NCBI GenBank assembly: GCA_028023455.1
Contig: JAQFVV010006724.1
Location: 295,175-359,174 of the forward strand
DNA: 64,000 nucleotides
Source of the DNA: Epiperipatus broadwayi
Lineage: Eukaryota; Onychophora; Udeonychophora; Euonychophora; Peripatidae
Reading direction: 5' to 3'
Under the pieces are notes generated by a model. The model searched no databases, was not told the origin of the DNA, and worked only from the letters and a program-made list of their open reading frames with translations. This document shows, piece after piece, positions 25,380 to 38,779 of this stretch. Position numbers and translations under genes: made by a program. Position 1 is the stretch's first letter, and each line of letters begins with the position of its first letter.

Positions 25380-27130
25380 ATGAAACAGACAGGAATTTTG
25401 TAATTAAATTTGGTACGCTATTAAAGATAAGCGCTTCAGATCAGAAACTAATTAAGCAGCTAGATTAAAAGTGCTGATTACTAAAAGTAGACAATAGCTG
25501 AGAATTAATTGGTTTCTGAAACATTCCTTAACAAGAAAAAAGGAACAAAAAATAATTAAGCAGCACTTGCAGCGGGGAACTCATTGAATGCACACGAAAG
25601 TCAAGAGTTTTAATTCAGCAATGGAACAAACCCAGTGAACTCACCACTGAAGGTTAAAAAGTGGAACCAGAAACTTTGCAGGCCACACCGGTCTAAATTA
25701 TGTTTTTCTTATGCCTTCATGGCCAGCGTTCGTAAGTTAAACTTAATTGTCTTATAACTATATATGTAATATTATTTGTCGGACTGATAATTCTATTAAA
25801 TTATTTGTCTAATCATTTGGTTTCTGCTGACTATTTACCTGATTGTTAAGCCGAGTGAGTGGCTGTACACAGCAGAATCTATCACCAAGAACACAAAGTC
25901 TAGCAGTGCCAAACACAGATCATGATGAAAGAATATTCATACTTCCACATAGGTATCAGAAAAAATATCAAAGATCTCAAAAACTTAGTCAGAAGGAGAA
26001 ATGTGGACTGTCTGCGCATGACCATATGAATATTGTAAAATAACGTTTACTATTTAAATTTTAAAATTTCACGTAGACATTATATTATTATTTTATCCAC
26101 AAATGGATTACTCTAAAAAATTTGCATATCAAAAAAATGAATATTAAAATATGCTACTTAGTGGAACTATTAAAAAATAAACTACACTATGTGAATTAAA
26201 AAGAACTGTTGAGTTAAGAGTTAAAAAATCATGAAGGTTCTCTTGAAGAAGAAAAAAACGTAAGCTAAATTAAAGCCATACTTTCATTTGTGAATACATT
26301 AAAACTGAATATTTCCAGTAAAAATGATAAATTTTAAGTGGTACAGTTTTTGTTAACGGTATTATGTACAAGATAATTCCAAGCCAAGAATACTCCAGTT
26401 ATAGATGCTAATGTATATGAATTGAAGATTATAGATACTAATGTATATGTGTTGAATAAATGTTAGTCAATGAAATAAATTTCTGTCCCTACGTGAGGAA
26501 TAACTTATTATTTCTATTATTATTTTATTTATCATTTACATTATTATTAACTTTTACCAGCATTGATTATAAACTGGCTGAGTTTCAATGTTTAGTCTTG
26601 TGTAAATTATTTCTAATTTTGACGCTGACAAGGCTGGTAAAAGTGAGAATACCCTCATATACGTAACAATAATATAATATACAATTTAAAATTAATTATT
26701 AATACTATAATATATGACCCAAATTTATTTTTATTTCTGAATAAAATTTGTATTTCTTTTTCAGCCCTGTATGTTTTTTATTTGCTATAATGTTCGATTT
26801 GGCTTATATATGTCTAAAACAAACTATGATATTATTTAAAATGAAGGAAATACTATACAATAAATGATATTTTACATATATTTTGTAACTTTGACCATGA
26901 AAAAGTTGATTATTAATTGCATAATGACAATTTTTTCTCAAAATAACTTGCAATTATTGTAATTAAATTTTACAATTATGATATTCATAATTTTTGCTAC
27001 AAAAAGTACAATTAATAAGAATTTTAATCCATAAAAGTGAGTGAACCTATAGTTTTTAAATTATTGTACACATTTCAAAACAATATTAATACATTTGGTT
27101 GTAGTACATCATCAATATATAGTGTACTGG
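25380..27130. other. No gene recognised
   Basis: A+T-rich DNA. ORFs at 25843-26043 and 26460-26666 show no recognised motif. A short tandem duplication (AGATACTAATGTATATG type) lies at about 26402-26456. Confidence 0.5.
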
Positions 27131-27253
27131 GTTGATATAATTATAGTTAAAAAACAGGAAAAACTCTCCTCACAGTAGTGCTACTCAGTGCAAGCCAGAA
27201 TAATCAATGGAAACGAAGGTTTGTGCATAAAATCCCTATCTAGTGCCTACTCA

Positions 27254-27311
27254 GCTAATATCACCAAACTAATTTCTAGCTTATAGCTTTCATCAGTGAG
27301 GAGTCTTGGAT
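27254..27311 (-). ncRNA. Degenerate type I hammerhead motif, locus A copy 1
   Basis: On the minus strand the order is a helix I strand ending CUCCUCA, the box CUGAUGA (27296-27290), helix II AAGCU-AUA-AGCUA, GAAA, a short helix III with GUU, then UGGUGAUAUU. Helix II keeps four pairs, with A-U and U-A in place of G-C and C-G of other copies. Helix I has at least one mismatch. The conserved core nucleotides are present, but weak pairing makes activity uncertain. Confidence 0.5.
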
Positions 27312-27630
27312 CTGAGAACACTGCATTTAGATCTTAGGATCTAATACAACCCTCCAGCAGCCATCTTTTATCTCTACTTAACTACTAAACTATGAGTCTA
27401 AAATTGAAAATGTAATATTTTCAATTCAAGTTCATTAGCATACATAGTTATATAGGTCTGAACTCAGTTCATTACTCATGTATTTTAGTGTCTTTGGTTC
27501 TTTAATAACCATATCCACCACTATTCTATTAGGTAGGATTGGTATTAAACCACGAAACATCACATAATCACATTTTATTATGCTTACTCAAACTATAAAA
27601 ACAGGTAAAACTCTCCATACTGTAGTTCCT

Positions 27631-27692
27631 ATTCATCCAATATCTCCAGACTAGTTTCTAGCTTGTGGCTTTCATCAGTGAAAAAAACCTCC
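27631..27692 (-). ncRNA. Hammerhead motif, locus A copy 2 (truncated helix I)
   Basis: The minus strand reads UCA-CUGAUGA-AAGCC-ACA-AGCUA, then GAAAC-UA-GUC, then UGGAGAUAUUGGAUGA. The core boxes and the GUC cleavage triplet are intact. The 5' strand of helix I is replaced by U-rich sequence beyond the third base because the head-to-head junction lies here, so the ribozyme is probably not functional. Confidence 0.5.
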
Positions 27693-28859
27693 TTGCATCC
27701 ATTGATTATTCTGGCTTGCACTGAGTGACCCTACTGTATGGAGAGTTTTGCCTGTTTTTACAGCTTAAACAAGCATAAAAAATGGTGATCATGTGATGTT
27801 TAGTGGTTTAATACCAATCCTGCCTAATTGGATAGTGGTAGCTATGATTATTAAAGAAACAAAGACACCAAAATGTATGGGCAATGAACTGAGTTCAGAT
27901 CTATATGACTATATAAGCTAATGAACTAGAATTGAAAATATTATATTTTTAATTTTAGACTCATTGTTTAGTAGTTAAGTAGAGATAAAAGGTGTTTAGT
28001 GGAGGGTTGCATTAGATCCTAAAATCTAGATGCAGTGCTCTCATATCTAAAAAGACACAAGCTAGGAACTAGTCTGGGGATATTGGATTAGTAGGCACTA
28101 GATAGGGTTTTTATGCACGAATCTTTTTGCATCATTGATTACTCTGACTTGCACTGAGGGCACTACTTTTTTGGAGAGTTTTGCCTGTTTTTACAGCTTA
28201 AGCAAGCATAAAAAATGATGAATATGTGATAATTATATTTATATAGATTCTGATTACTAAAGAGGTTTTGAATCATTTATAATCATACAAGTATAACAGA
28301 TTAATATTTGTGACATGACCAACCTTACTCCCTTCTTCTTAATTTAATAAATAGATATTAAGGAAAAATGCAATTTTATTTTCTGGTTGATCTAACCGTG
28401 AGTCACATTATACATGATATAAAAGAGAACTATAACTTGTGAAAGATTTTATTTATTTGTTTCAGGTACCAGTGTTCCATGGACCATAGTAGTTGAACCT
28501 ATTGTCATAATGTTAATTAATAAAGACTGAATTTTTTTCTCTTGTTTCTAATTACAGTATATTTTGGTTATCAGATTTCTATTTATGGAGATTTAGTAAA
28601 TTAATTACATGTATTTGCATTCACACATGAAAGAATCTAAATGATGAATATTGCTGAATTTAAATTACCACATAGATTTAATAAAGAAATAAGTAAATAC
28701 TATAGATATAAAATTATTTATTAATACTACTCTACTAAATATTATTAAACATTAACATATACATACAACATTACATAAAATAAATATTCTTAATTACAAA
28801 TTTAATTAGGTATTCTGATAGCAATAATATCATATGTTTTATTAGTTCAACGAAAGTTT

Positions 28860-29880
28860 ATATTATTAGTTCAGATAACCATTACAGTTAGGTATAGAGT
28901 TCTTATTAATCTTACCTATTATATTTGGGTATTCACATATTTACCTTGTTATGATGTCATGATAGTCAACATTGTTTCTACATGCTGAATTTTATAACTG
29001 AGCATGTATTGGCCTGTCCTCCGGACAGACAAAACCATCATAGCCCCCACCCATTCCAGCACTACCCGCTGACTTTTCTCATTTTCAGTCAAAAAATGAG
29101 GCACATTGTAAACATAAAATTTAGCATGTAAAACATTGACTGGCATGATGTCATAGCAAGGTAAATATGTGATTACCATTTTTTAAATGGGTTTAATGAC
29201 TGATATAATTGGGATATACCATGGCCATGGGATACTTAATTCTATGAACTATGAGATACATAACGTCTAGTTGAAGGGTTGTTTTTTTATTAGCTGGCTA
29301 TGGTCCTGGTATTATGTAGGCATGGCATTTTGAATCAATGCATCCTCTTAACTTTAGACAATAACAAAAGTATTGGTGACATTTGTTTAGCAGTGCATCT
29401 GATTTGCATTAAACCAGCAGGTAAAAGCAAACACATGGGAAAACATTCGTTTCCATCATTCCATGAAGATACAGCTCTCTAATTAGAAGAACTCACAAGT
29501 AATATTAATGAAGCAAAGAAAGAATGAATTAAAAATTCTCAGGGTCACCTTTTTCTACCATTGGTCTGATTCCATTGCATAAGGACCTATTCACTACATT
29601 TTTCTTTATCTCTTCAGAAATTTAATTCTTGTATAATGTTTATTTCTATTATAATTAATTTTCAATATTAATCATAACTTACATACAATATATAGTTTTA
29701 TATTATCTTTAATATAAATTCATTTTTGATTTGTGGACTAACATAATTTCATCAATCAAAATATTTAGAAAATTTAAACAAGGTTTGATTTTATACAACC
29801 TCTACCTACTTTTTCTTTTTTCATTTAATAAGTTTATATTATGAGACATTCCCATTGGCTATATTTAATTAGAGAGAAGA
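28860..29880. repeat. Dispersed repeat, copy 1 (second copy at 38780-39545)
   Basis: About 700-1000 bp align with 38780-39545 in the same orientation. Shared landmarks are GGGTTTAATGACTGATATAAT, TATGAACTATGAGAT, GTTTAGCAGTGCATCTG, GAGTAATATTAATGAA or its variant, ATATTATCTTTAATATA and AACAAGGTTTGATTTTATAC. No coding frame is conserved between the copies. It is probably an unidentified non-coding element or an old duplication. This copy is interrupted by the hairpin at 28935-29173. Confidence 0.75.
28935..29173. mobile_element. MITE with terminal inverted repeats of about 55-60 bp
   Basis: The left end starts CACATATTTACCTTG and continues with TATGATGTCATG and GTCAA. The right end is its reverse complement, ending AAGGTAAATATGTG. 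ATT flanks both sides, a possible 3-bp duplication. The interior holds a C-rich stretch with no gene. The second copy of the surrounding repeat lacks this insertion near 38835, which supports it as a discrete mobile unit. Confidence 0.75.
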
Positions 29881-30700
29881 AATATCACACTTCCCTTTCC
29901 CTCTAATTACTGTTAATTGCATTTTTTCTTATCTTAGAAAAATCTACACATACATTTTCTTTGATTATCAGCATGGTAACAATAGAAATAATAAATCTTG
30001 TTTACTGAATAAAAATCTCCATTTTTTATTTATTATTATTATATTTTATAAAATATACTTTTCTCTCAGCAATCTTTTTTCATGGTAGAATGCCAAAGAC
30101 ATATTGCACCAAAAATAATGGTATAAAACTTCCGTGATGGAGGAAACAAATCAAAATCGGTGATTTTAACCAATTTTATTCCTAACTGCAAAACAAAAAA
30201 ATATGTATAAAAGATTTTTCTTCTTTCTCTTTCATATCTAATATATTCTTCAGGTCATATACTGACTAATAAGCAGGGACAATTTATATATATGTATAGA
30301 AAATTTATTAAGAATATAAAATTTGCTTCGCATAAATGATAAGTATAAGAGTTGTTGTAGGTCCTTCCTATTTTCTGCAACCTAATCAATGAGAGTGATC
30401 TCACTTTGTGCACTATGATATACATGACATCCAGTAAGGATGAAGGAAAACCAGGTTTACTATTCAACATTGGAGCCTTGTACTATCAATTCCTGAATCT
30501 TATAGGCTCGTGATTCCTAGTCTTTTTGATTTCACCATCAGTACTTTGAGACTTAGCCGCCACTCTGGATAAATTTCCTACAGCTATGAATGTGTAGTGT
30601 AGAAATATAAACTTTTCAACTAAAATGATCATACTGCAAACACTAATAATGACACTGTTATCACTATTACTGAAACAGCCCATAGGAACTAAATTATTTG
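29880..30700. other. No gene recognised
   Basis: A+T-rich DNA. The minus-strand ORFs at 30255-30470 and 30486-30683 have no recognised motif; the second could be a far end of the gag-like relic next to it. Confidence 0.45.
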
Positions 30701-32440
30701 CCTATTATCCTTTTTCTCTTCATTCTTTTCTGTTGGACAGATACTCAGTCTTCATGCTGCAGGCCATATGGATTTAAAAAAATAATGCTGATCTTATAAC
30801 TCAAAGATGGCTGAGGTGTCAGAGACCTTGAACACTCTCATTACAGGTTACACCAGTCCCTCCATTTAACATCCAGCTCTTTCTATGGGATTTATTATGA
30901 GTGTAAATTTCTCTCCTAGGGACAAAGACTGTGAATGGGGTTTTTTTTATTTACTTCATGTTGTCCTATTGTATCTTGTCTTTTTATGTTGCCTGGAGAC
31001 TTTTCATCCATTATAATATAGTCTGGATTATGTAGATCTTTTAGGTATACCCTTAAAGCATTAACTTAGAAAAATCCTTTGTTGTTTGAAACTTGTTCCT
31101 AGATTTCAATACTGGCTCCTTGTCACTGGATTTATTATTGTCAAAGGCACTGAGTAATTCAGCCATTTGTTCGATTGTTTCACATCCGGTGCCTATTAAT
31201 AAATATTCCTCTGAGTTGAGAAAACTTCTCATTATTTTAATAATTTGTTTTTCAGTCAGCAGGCATGCCATTAATGTCGATAGCTTAGTGACTCGTTTTC
31301 TGAAAAATGGCACATACTATTCCTCTGGCTAACATTTTTTTAGTCATTCTATGCTTTATACTTTCTTAGTGATTCTCATTCCAGTATTATTTTATTAAAG
31401 CCTATTCATACTGTGGGAAGTTGACTGGTTACTCAGATGAGATGTGATGTACTGTGGCTTCTCCTTAAGCAAAGTCAAGAATATCTCAGCAATTATGCCC
31501 AGATAAACCTGTTAGCCATTTTATTTTCCATTCCTCACTCTAGGTTTTCCCATATTCCACTCCATCCCATTACCACAACATAATCTTTGTCAACTCTATG
31601 GCCTTTATATCTAAATCCCCCTTATCAAACCCAGCATAAAAACCAATAATCCACTTTCTGTATAAGGATTCCGACCAAGCTTGTGCTGCCCCTGTAAGTA
31701 ACTAAATTGCTACCACCAGCTTAACTCCTTCAGTCATTGAATTTATCTCAAAAAAATTCTCCAAGCTTGTTATATGTTCCATGGATTATTTATTCTCTTG
31801 GCAATAGATCTTCACTTTTAAAAATTGATTGATTGAACTGGGTATGTTTTCTTGCTTTTCTACAGCTATTGCAAACTTTGGTCTTTCAGTTGAATCTTTA
31901 TTTTCTTATTGTTGTGCCAAGTTGTTCTCTTTGGCTTGTATGTTTTTCATGAAGTCTTCTTTTTTATGATGCAGTTCATCTATTTCTTTCTCTGTCTACC
32001 TATATCTTAAACTTTCTCTTCATTCTCTTTCTTCTGGTTGTTTGTCTCCAACTATACTCTGCTTAACATTTGCTACTACTAGCTTATTCTATCATCTACC
32101 ATCTTTAATATTTACTTTTCAAAGATTTTTTTTACTCTCTCATTTCATTCAATTCAGCACTAATTTCTAAATTCTATTTTGCTCTTAACATCCTTCATTT
32201 GAATTCTTTCATTTCACTTTTGAAATTTCTTTATTAGTTCTATAAACATTTTCCTTATTACTGGCACATTACCTTCCTTTTTCTCCCTATCACTGTCTTC
32301 TGAAATTTTGTTACTAGTTGTCTTGTTGCTTTTTAATGTCATATATATGTATTGTACCAGTCGAAATTTTACGTTCATCCAACAAAATCCAGAATCTGAG
32401 CAAAAGTACTTCAAATCCAGTCATGCCCAAGATACACAGG
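30700..32440 (-). pseudogene. gag-like relic of an LTR retroelement
   Basis: Read on the minus strand, broken frames give a capsid-like block at about 31790-31640: SLENFFEINSM, then TEGVKLVVAI, a stop, then LLTGAAQAWSE. This matches the general gag pattern of a Trp/Phe-rich helix, a run of aliphatic residues and a GxAxxW-like box. Farther on, 31313-31053 keeps an 86-codon frame containing EQMAELLSAFDNNKSSDKEP. Upstream (32414-32214) a Lys/Glu-rich 66-codon frame may be the N-terminal part. Stops and frameshifts separate the blocks. No RT was found next to it and no LTRs were seen. Assignment to gag is by pattern only. Confidence 0.5.
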
Positions 32441-33198
32441 TAAGGAGAAATCATGAATTATAACCTATTTGTCAATTCCCAGATCTATAATACTATGAAC
32501 AACATTTCCAATGATACAGCAGCATTTATTCAATTCCAGTTCCAGAGACACAGTGGAAAAACATCTTAAATTATTAATGAAAGGACTAATATAAATGAAG
32601 CATATCTATAATGTATATGTGTGTGACAAGTAGGTGTGTGACATATAGGTGTGTGTGACTTCGAGTAACCCAGGTAAATAAAATATTAAATACAAAATAT
32701 TATATTTAACTAAGCATAAACTAATAAGAGAATTCGAACAACTGGATAATATATATATATAAATGTTTAATTATTATAAAATGACAATATTATACATGAG
32801 TATGTTTATTAAATAGATATCATGCTATCTAGGTCAATTTAAATAGTCCCATTATCATTATGGGAAGTCATAATGATAATAGAGTAATTATAATAATGAA
32901 CTCACATGTATGTGAGTACAAAATATCTCTAAGAGTGGTTTATTTATAAGCCAAACTAAATTGAATAAGCTTTTACAAATAGATTTAATGATTAGAAACA
33001 CTATTTAGAATTGAAATATAATTGATTGAATGACCATCACAAATATACATTTAAAGGATTCAGAAATATTGCTGTCTGAAATATAATTCATTTAATAATA
33101 ATCCAACTCAAGATATGACCAAAGTGATTCCGGTCATACATGGACTATACAGAGATTGCTATAATAATAATGTCAAAATAAACATAGTTTCTGGAGTT

Positions 33199-36100
33199 TA
33201 TCATCATCATCATCATTATCAACCATTATCAATCCACTGCAGGATGAAGGTCTCTCCAAGTTTAATCCATCTTCTTCGATCTTTAGCTTCTCTTCTTCAC
33301 ATCACCCTTGCACACTTTCTTATTTCATCCATCCATCTCACATGTGGTCTCTTTCTGGGTCTTTTAAAATCTCTTGAAATCCAGTTTAAAATTTCAATTG
33401 TCCATCTATTATTATCTCTTCTAGCAATATGTCCAGCCCAACTCCACTTCAATCTTTTAATTTTTTTCAATGAGGTCAGTAACATCTGTTTGTTCTCTTA
33501 CCAATACATTGCGTTTACGATCTCTTCTTGTTACTCCCAACATACATCTCTCCATACTTCTTTGAGTGGTCTGAAGTCTCTGAATTTCTCTTCTATTAAG
33601 TTTCCAAGTCTCAGATCCATAAGTAAGAACTGGTAAAACACATTTGTTAAAAACCTTCCTTTTCAAACACATAGGCATATTTCCTTTTAGTATCAAGTTA
33701 TTTCTACCAAAAGCACTCCAACCAAGTTTAATTCTATGATTAATTTCCTCCATTATGTTTCCATCTGTATTAATAATCTGACCAAGGTATTTGTAACTGT
33801 TAACTTCTTCTAATTCATCATAATCAATCTTTATTTTCATATTTTGAGCAAATCGGTTAAAAATTACTTTAGTCTCTTTAACATTTATCTTTAGTCCTAC
33901 TTTCATCTGATAACTCCTGCAACATTTCCTGCATCTCTGAAGCATTATTTGCAAAAACAACTACATCATCTGCAAAATCTAAATGACTTAAATAATCTCC
34001 ATTTACTTTCACTCCTTTAGTTTCCCATTTTAATCCACAAAATACTTCTTGCAGCACTGCTGTAAAAAGTTTTGGAGATATAGAGTCACCTTGTCTTACA
34101 CCTTTCTCAATGTTGACTTTCCCAGTATCATTATGTAATCTAATTGTTGCTGTTGCATTTTTATAAATATTCTTTAAAATATGACAATATCCTGGATCTA
34201 TACCTTGATGATCCAATGCTTTAATCACTGAAGAAATGTTTATAGAATCAAATGCCTTTTCATAATCTACAAATCCAAAACATAATGACAACTCATATTC
34301 ATTTGTCCTTTCTATAACTTCTCTCAATACCTGAATATGATCTACTGTACTAAAACCACTTTTAAATCCAGCTTGTTCTCTTGGTTGGTGGAAATCCAAT
34401 GTTCTCTGTAGACGAGTTGTAATTATCTTGGTAAAAATTTTATATAAAACTGATAAAAGGCTGATAGGTCTGTAATTTCTAATATCTTCTTTATCACCTT
34501 TTTTAAATATTAATATTATTACTGCATTCTTCCAATCTTCTGGTACATCTTTATCATTTAGACATTTGGTATATAACTTTGCTAAAATTGTTTTTATTTC
34601 TTCACCTGCTTCTTTTAATATATCAATTATAATTCCATCATTTTCTGGAGCTTTTCCTTTCTTCATACATTTAATTGCATGTCTCACTTCTTCATTTAAA
34701 ATTCTGGGCAATTCAGAAGATTTAATAGAAATAGAAGGTACTTGTTCTTTATTACTATATAATTCTTGATAAAAAATCTTCTACCAATTTCATGATGTCA
34801 TCTATCTTTTTAGTAATAATTCCATCTTTTTTTCTTATTGCAGATATAAATTACCTACCAATACCAAAATGTTGTTTTACATTCTTAAGACTTTTATTTT
34901 CTTCTACAGCTTTTCTTGCTAGTTTACGGTTATACTTTCTTATAACATTTTCAACTCTTTTCCGCACCATTTTACAAAATTCGAGATATTCAATTCTTTT
35001 TAATGCATCATTTTTGTATATCTTCATATTTCTTCTTTTCTTCATAAATTCTCTAGTCTCAGTAGAAATTTTATTGGTCAATTGCTGCTTTTTTCTACCA
35101 GCTATCTTTCTTGCAGTTTTTAAAAGTGTATCAGTTATTTTCATATTAATTTCATTCAAATCTGAATCATGTTCAAAATCTACTAATACTTGAAACCGAT
35201 TTGTAAGTTCTAATTTAAATTCATTAGAATGTTTCTGAAGATTAGTAATATCAACTGTAAATATTGTTTTTCTTAACAATATTTGTCTTTCTAGTTTTAT
35301 ATTAACACGTATCTTGCATCTTACTAAATCGATGATTACTTCCTGTGTTAAATCTATTAAGAACATTACAATCTTAAATATGTATTTCCTGTTAGTCAAA
35401 ATATAATCCAATTCTACTGTACCTTCATTTGGATGCTTCCATGTCCATTTTCTTTTAGCATTTTTCTCAAAAACAGAATTCATAATATAAAGTTTTTCTA
35501 TTTCTGCAAACTCCACAAGTCTATGTCCTCTCTCATTTCTATTACCATACCCAAAATTACCTACAGCACTTTCATCTTTCATTTGTTTACCAATTCTAGC
35601 ATTAAAGTCTCCCATAACAATTTTAAAATGTTGTTTACTCTGATCAAAAGCCTTTTGTACATCCATATAAAAATCTTCTACTACTTCATCACTATGAGAA
35701 CTTGTTGGGGCATAAACCTGAATTATCTGCATTTGGTGTCTGCTATTAAGTTGTATAACTAATCTTGCCACTCTGTCTGATACACCATCAATCTCCACAA
35801 TATTGTTCTTCCACTTTTTATTTATAATGAATCCTACTCCACTTGTATTTCCAATATTTATGCCTTTATAATAGAATATATGTCCACTTTTTAAATCAAT
35901 TGTCTCTTCACCTTTTCTTCTAACTTCACAAAGTCCAATAATATCCCATTTAATATAAGAGAGTTCTTCTTCTAATTCTTGCAATCTTCCTTCACTTGAA
36001 AGTGATCTGCAGTTGTAAGTACCTAAATAAAAAGTTGTCATCAAATGGCAGCCTGGGTCCGCAATCAGGGGATTCTTAGCACCCTCCGCCTTCAGCCACC

Positions 36101-36515
36101 AACCGCTGCCTTGGTTGGTGACTTTACAGCCTCCTGGGAATAAGGGACATGCTTTATTTTTGCCTGTCATAATTGTATATATATTGGAAAAATATTTATC
36201 ATTTACACAAACATTCATTCTGCCCTATCAGGCATTGAGAAGACGGACCATGGTGTTTCTTGATCTTAAACTCAGAGGTTAAAAAGCCAATAAACTCACC
36301 ACGCTGGCTAATGCATGTTGGTGAGCAGCCCATCCATGTTCGTATACTAAATGAATAAACACATAGTAATAACAGCTGCAACGGCAAGAACATATGGAGT
36401 GGACATTAGGAATTTTCCCTGCTCGGTTCCTTTAAGGCCTCCAAGAGGAATCAAAGGGTCTCCTTTCAGTTAATAGCAAACTCCCTTCTGCAGCCCTGGA
36501 GTTTATATTTATTAC
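33199..36515 (-). mobile_element. RTE-type non-LTR retrotransposon (LINE), nearly full length
   Basis: The element runs on the minus strand with an APE-type endonuclease, then RT, then a short C-terminal domain. It ends at its 3' side in a short (ATG)n tract (plus-strand ATCATCATCATCATC at 33199-33217), as RTE elements usually end in short tandem repeats. The preceding GTCCACTGCAGGA-like sequence (plus strand TCCACTGCAGGATGAAGG near 33235) is a familiar RTE 3' tail in invertebrates. The 5' limit is uncertain: less A+T-rich sequence goes on to about 36515. Three frame changes inactivate it. Confidence 0.88.
33297..36218 (-). pseudogene. RTE ORF: endonuclease plus reverse transcriptase, three frameshifts
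   Basis: The first frame (36218-34851, 455 codons) has the endonuclease motifs TYNCRSL (Asn69), LCEVRR (Glu98), VYAPTS (169-174), MGDFNARIG (Asp204, Asn206) and ELDYILTNRK (Asp271). RT is in the next frame (34711-33878), with FGFVDYEKAFD, GVRQGDSISPKLF and the catalytic FADD at residues 246-249. The following frames (33960-33457, 33485-33297) hold the C-terminal part, ending AGHIARRDNNRW and RPHVRWMDEI, typical of RTE elements. Each change of frame is a presumed indel. A complete product is not possible; the domains are otherwise clear. Confidence 0.9.
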
Positions 36516-36819
36516 TAAAAGATTACAATATTGTTTGCGTTACAATATTTGAATAAGCAAATGTGTGCATATTCAAATTGACAAATTTTATAATAATAAA
36601 GATTGTATTTATATACACATTTCAGAATCACTTGCCCCAGGCAATGAACTTAATGCAAGCTTAACTCATGACATTGTAAATACCAAAACTTAACACAAGT
36701 AAAATATAATTGATTTAACGAACTTACAGTACTATGACTTACAGATTTATTTAGTCTTATTATAAAACAATAAGAAATAATGGTGGTACTGGCAGGAGGC
36801 ACCAAATATAAGTTTCAAC

Positions 36820-37006
36820 CTGTTTCTGGTTGATGAGACACTTCATCATTGATTTTAAATGGAGGAGGGTATGTCCATTCTTCTGGTGATGCTATATCTG
36901 GAGAGGAGAAAGGTAGAAAGATGCGATGGGCCAGATGTTCTGGGGTTATCCCATGCATAGCATTCACTACTCTTTCCACATGTGTTCTAGGGATAATAAC
37001 TTCCAT
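36820..37006 (-). CDS. Candidate coding exon, unrecognised protein
   Basis: On the minus strand a 63-codon open frame lies directly behind a good acceptor (ATGTTTTAG). A possible but weaker donor (ACAG|GTTGAA) sits at 36819, just before the TGA. The peptide starts MEVIIPRTHVERVVNAM and contains HLAHRIFLPF and EEWTYPPPFKIND. It has balanced, non-repetitive composition and lower A+T than its surroundings. I do not recognise the family. It may be an exon of a dispersed or dead gene; splice support is only by consensus. Confidence 0.35.
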
Positions 37007-37009
37007 CTA

Positions 37010-38775
37010 AAACATTTATACAAGAAGGGGGATTCAGAGTTTTCAGTAATCTCAGATCATGTCAAAGCAAATATAAGAATGATAAAACTAGTTTATGATC
37101 GCAATGCTACGAATAATAATACATCACTAATGATGTTTAACTAATTATAGCCTAAATATTAATAAACATTGGGTGTAATGGCATGAATAAAATATTAAAC
37201 AAATTCAAATAATTATTATTTAAAACTAAACAAATGTCATAAATGTGATTAGGTTTTCCCTCTATTAAACGGATCCCATATGTATTTAAATCAAAATATG
37301 CAATGTTAATGCCTATCACACTCCAGGCAATACACAGCTATATTTATTGTATTGAATAGAAAGAGTGACAGTCATTATAATTATTTGAAAATAGTAAAAG
37401 TATAAATTAATAGCATTCTAAAGTAACAATAACTTCATGGTTATCAAATTATATATATGGCAGCCTTTTCGGATCTGTCTTAGTGAGCAGAGACATTATA
37501 ATAAATTATTTAAATTAATTGAGATATCCATTGAGTAATTGGGGATATAGAATACTACCATATAAAGACACTTGCGGAATTGATTTAGACTGGCATATAA
37601 TTACATATTAAAATAAAATACATAAATAGAAAATAAATATATCAATAAAAATTCTACCACACTAAACTAGAGATAGAATTAAGAGTGTGAAATGGATGAG
37701 AGTAATTATATAAAGATTTCAAAAGGTTCATGAAAGAAGTTAGTTACAGTTATATAACTGGAATTAGGTTACCAGTGAGTAAATATAGACAAAATACATT
37801 TTAAAAATTAAATAGGCTCTAATAAAAGAATAAAGTGAGTAAAAATAAATCTTTAAGGTGGTAATATAGATTACCTTCCAATGCACTGGCATGATGGCTT
37901 GAAAGATCCATCTTTTTTGGAAGGCATTTCATGTTGGAGCATGGCAGTCCCTATTTCATTATTATGGAGGCAGTATTTATTTCTAAATCAGTTCACTATA
38001 GCATTATAAGCAATCCATTTTGTTTTAAATTGGAGCACAGCATTATGCCATAAGGTGATCTTAGAAAAGATCGGGAAAGGTGGAGCCGGTCCCTACTCCT
38101 CAGTGGTTATAATGGTGAAAAACTGATGAGCATGAATTTGGCTAGCAACTGACTTTAAAAAAAACAACTGTTCTTTTTTTTAGTAGCAAAATAAGCCCTA
38201 TTTATATCAATTCACATTTTTTACATGAATGCTTTCAGAGAATCACACGCAATGTGTATATGAGCCTGCCTTGTGTGATCTCTATCAGCTGGAAATATAC
38301 CTTGTCTTTGTGCAATTGAAGATGCAAAATCTTGATGAAGTTGTTGTTTTTAATTTATTTCGAATTTAGAAATCGATTTGCATAGCTATAATTTTAATTA
38401 ATATTTTAAAAACAAACTAAATTCAATAGAGTGAATTTCTAGTTTTCGCTAATGGTTTCTCTATTGTTTGATAAATTTTGCATTTACTTAAAGCATGAAC
38501 CTTCTCAAGTATTGCATCATTCTCTGCAGCCAGGCTATATTAAAAAATAAATATATAATATAAAATAAATAAGAATATTTACACTACATATATGTATCCA
38601 TTACATATATGTGGATACACATTCATGACACTACATATGTTTTAGAGGATATTAATTATAATTAAAATACCAAATTTTTAATAATACATATGTAAATAGT
38701 TAAGAAGGATCAGCAAGAGTTATGCAGATGTACATGTTGACTCTCTATATAGTGTAAATGTATGGAAAAGTGTGT
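37010..38775. other. No gene recognised
   Basis: A+T-rich DNA with no convincing ORF, repeat or hairpin on either strand. Confidence 0.5.
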
Positions 38776-38779
38776 TCAC

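Larger units (their letters stand above)
27137..28237. mobile_element. Hammerhead-bearing palindromic repeat, family 1, locus A
   Basis: The outer edges are inverted copies of AACAGG(C)AAAACTCTCC / GGAGAGTTTTGCCTGTT. The left part (27146 to about 27680) is a minus-oriented tandem of about one and a third monomers. The right part (about 27681-28228) is plus-oriented, so the two meet head to head. In the right arm the monomer start recurs about 433 bp apart (27784 and 28217). A possible 9-bp duplication, ATAATTATA (27137-27145 and 28229-28237), flanks it; being A+T-only it is weak evidence. There is no ORF. Related loci are at 42050 and 44472. Confidence 0.75.

Noticed and set aside
33115-35762. 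Plus-strand ORFs across the LINE
   Set aside because: Antisense shadows of the minus-strand RTE reading frame.
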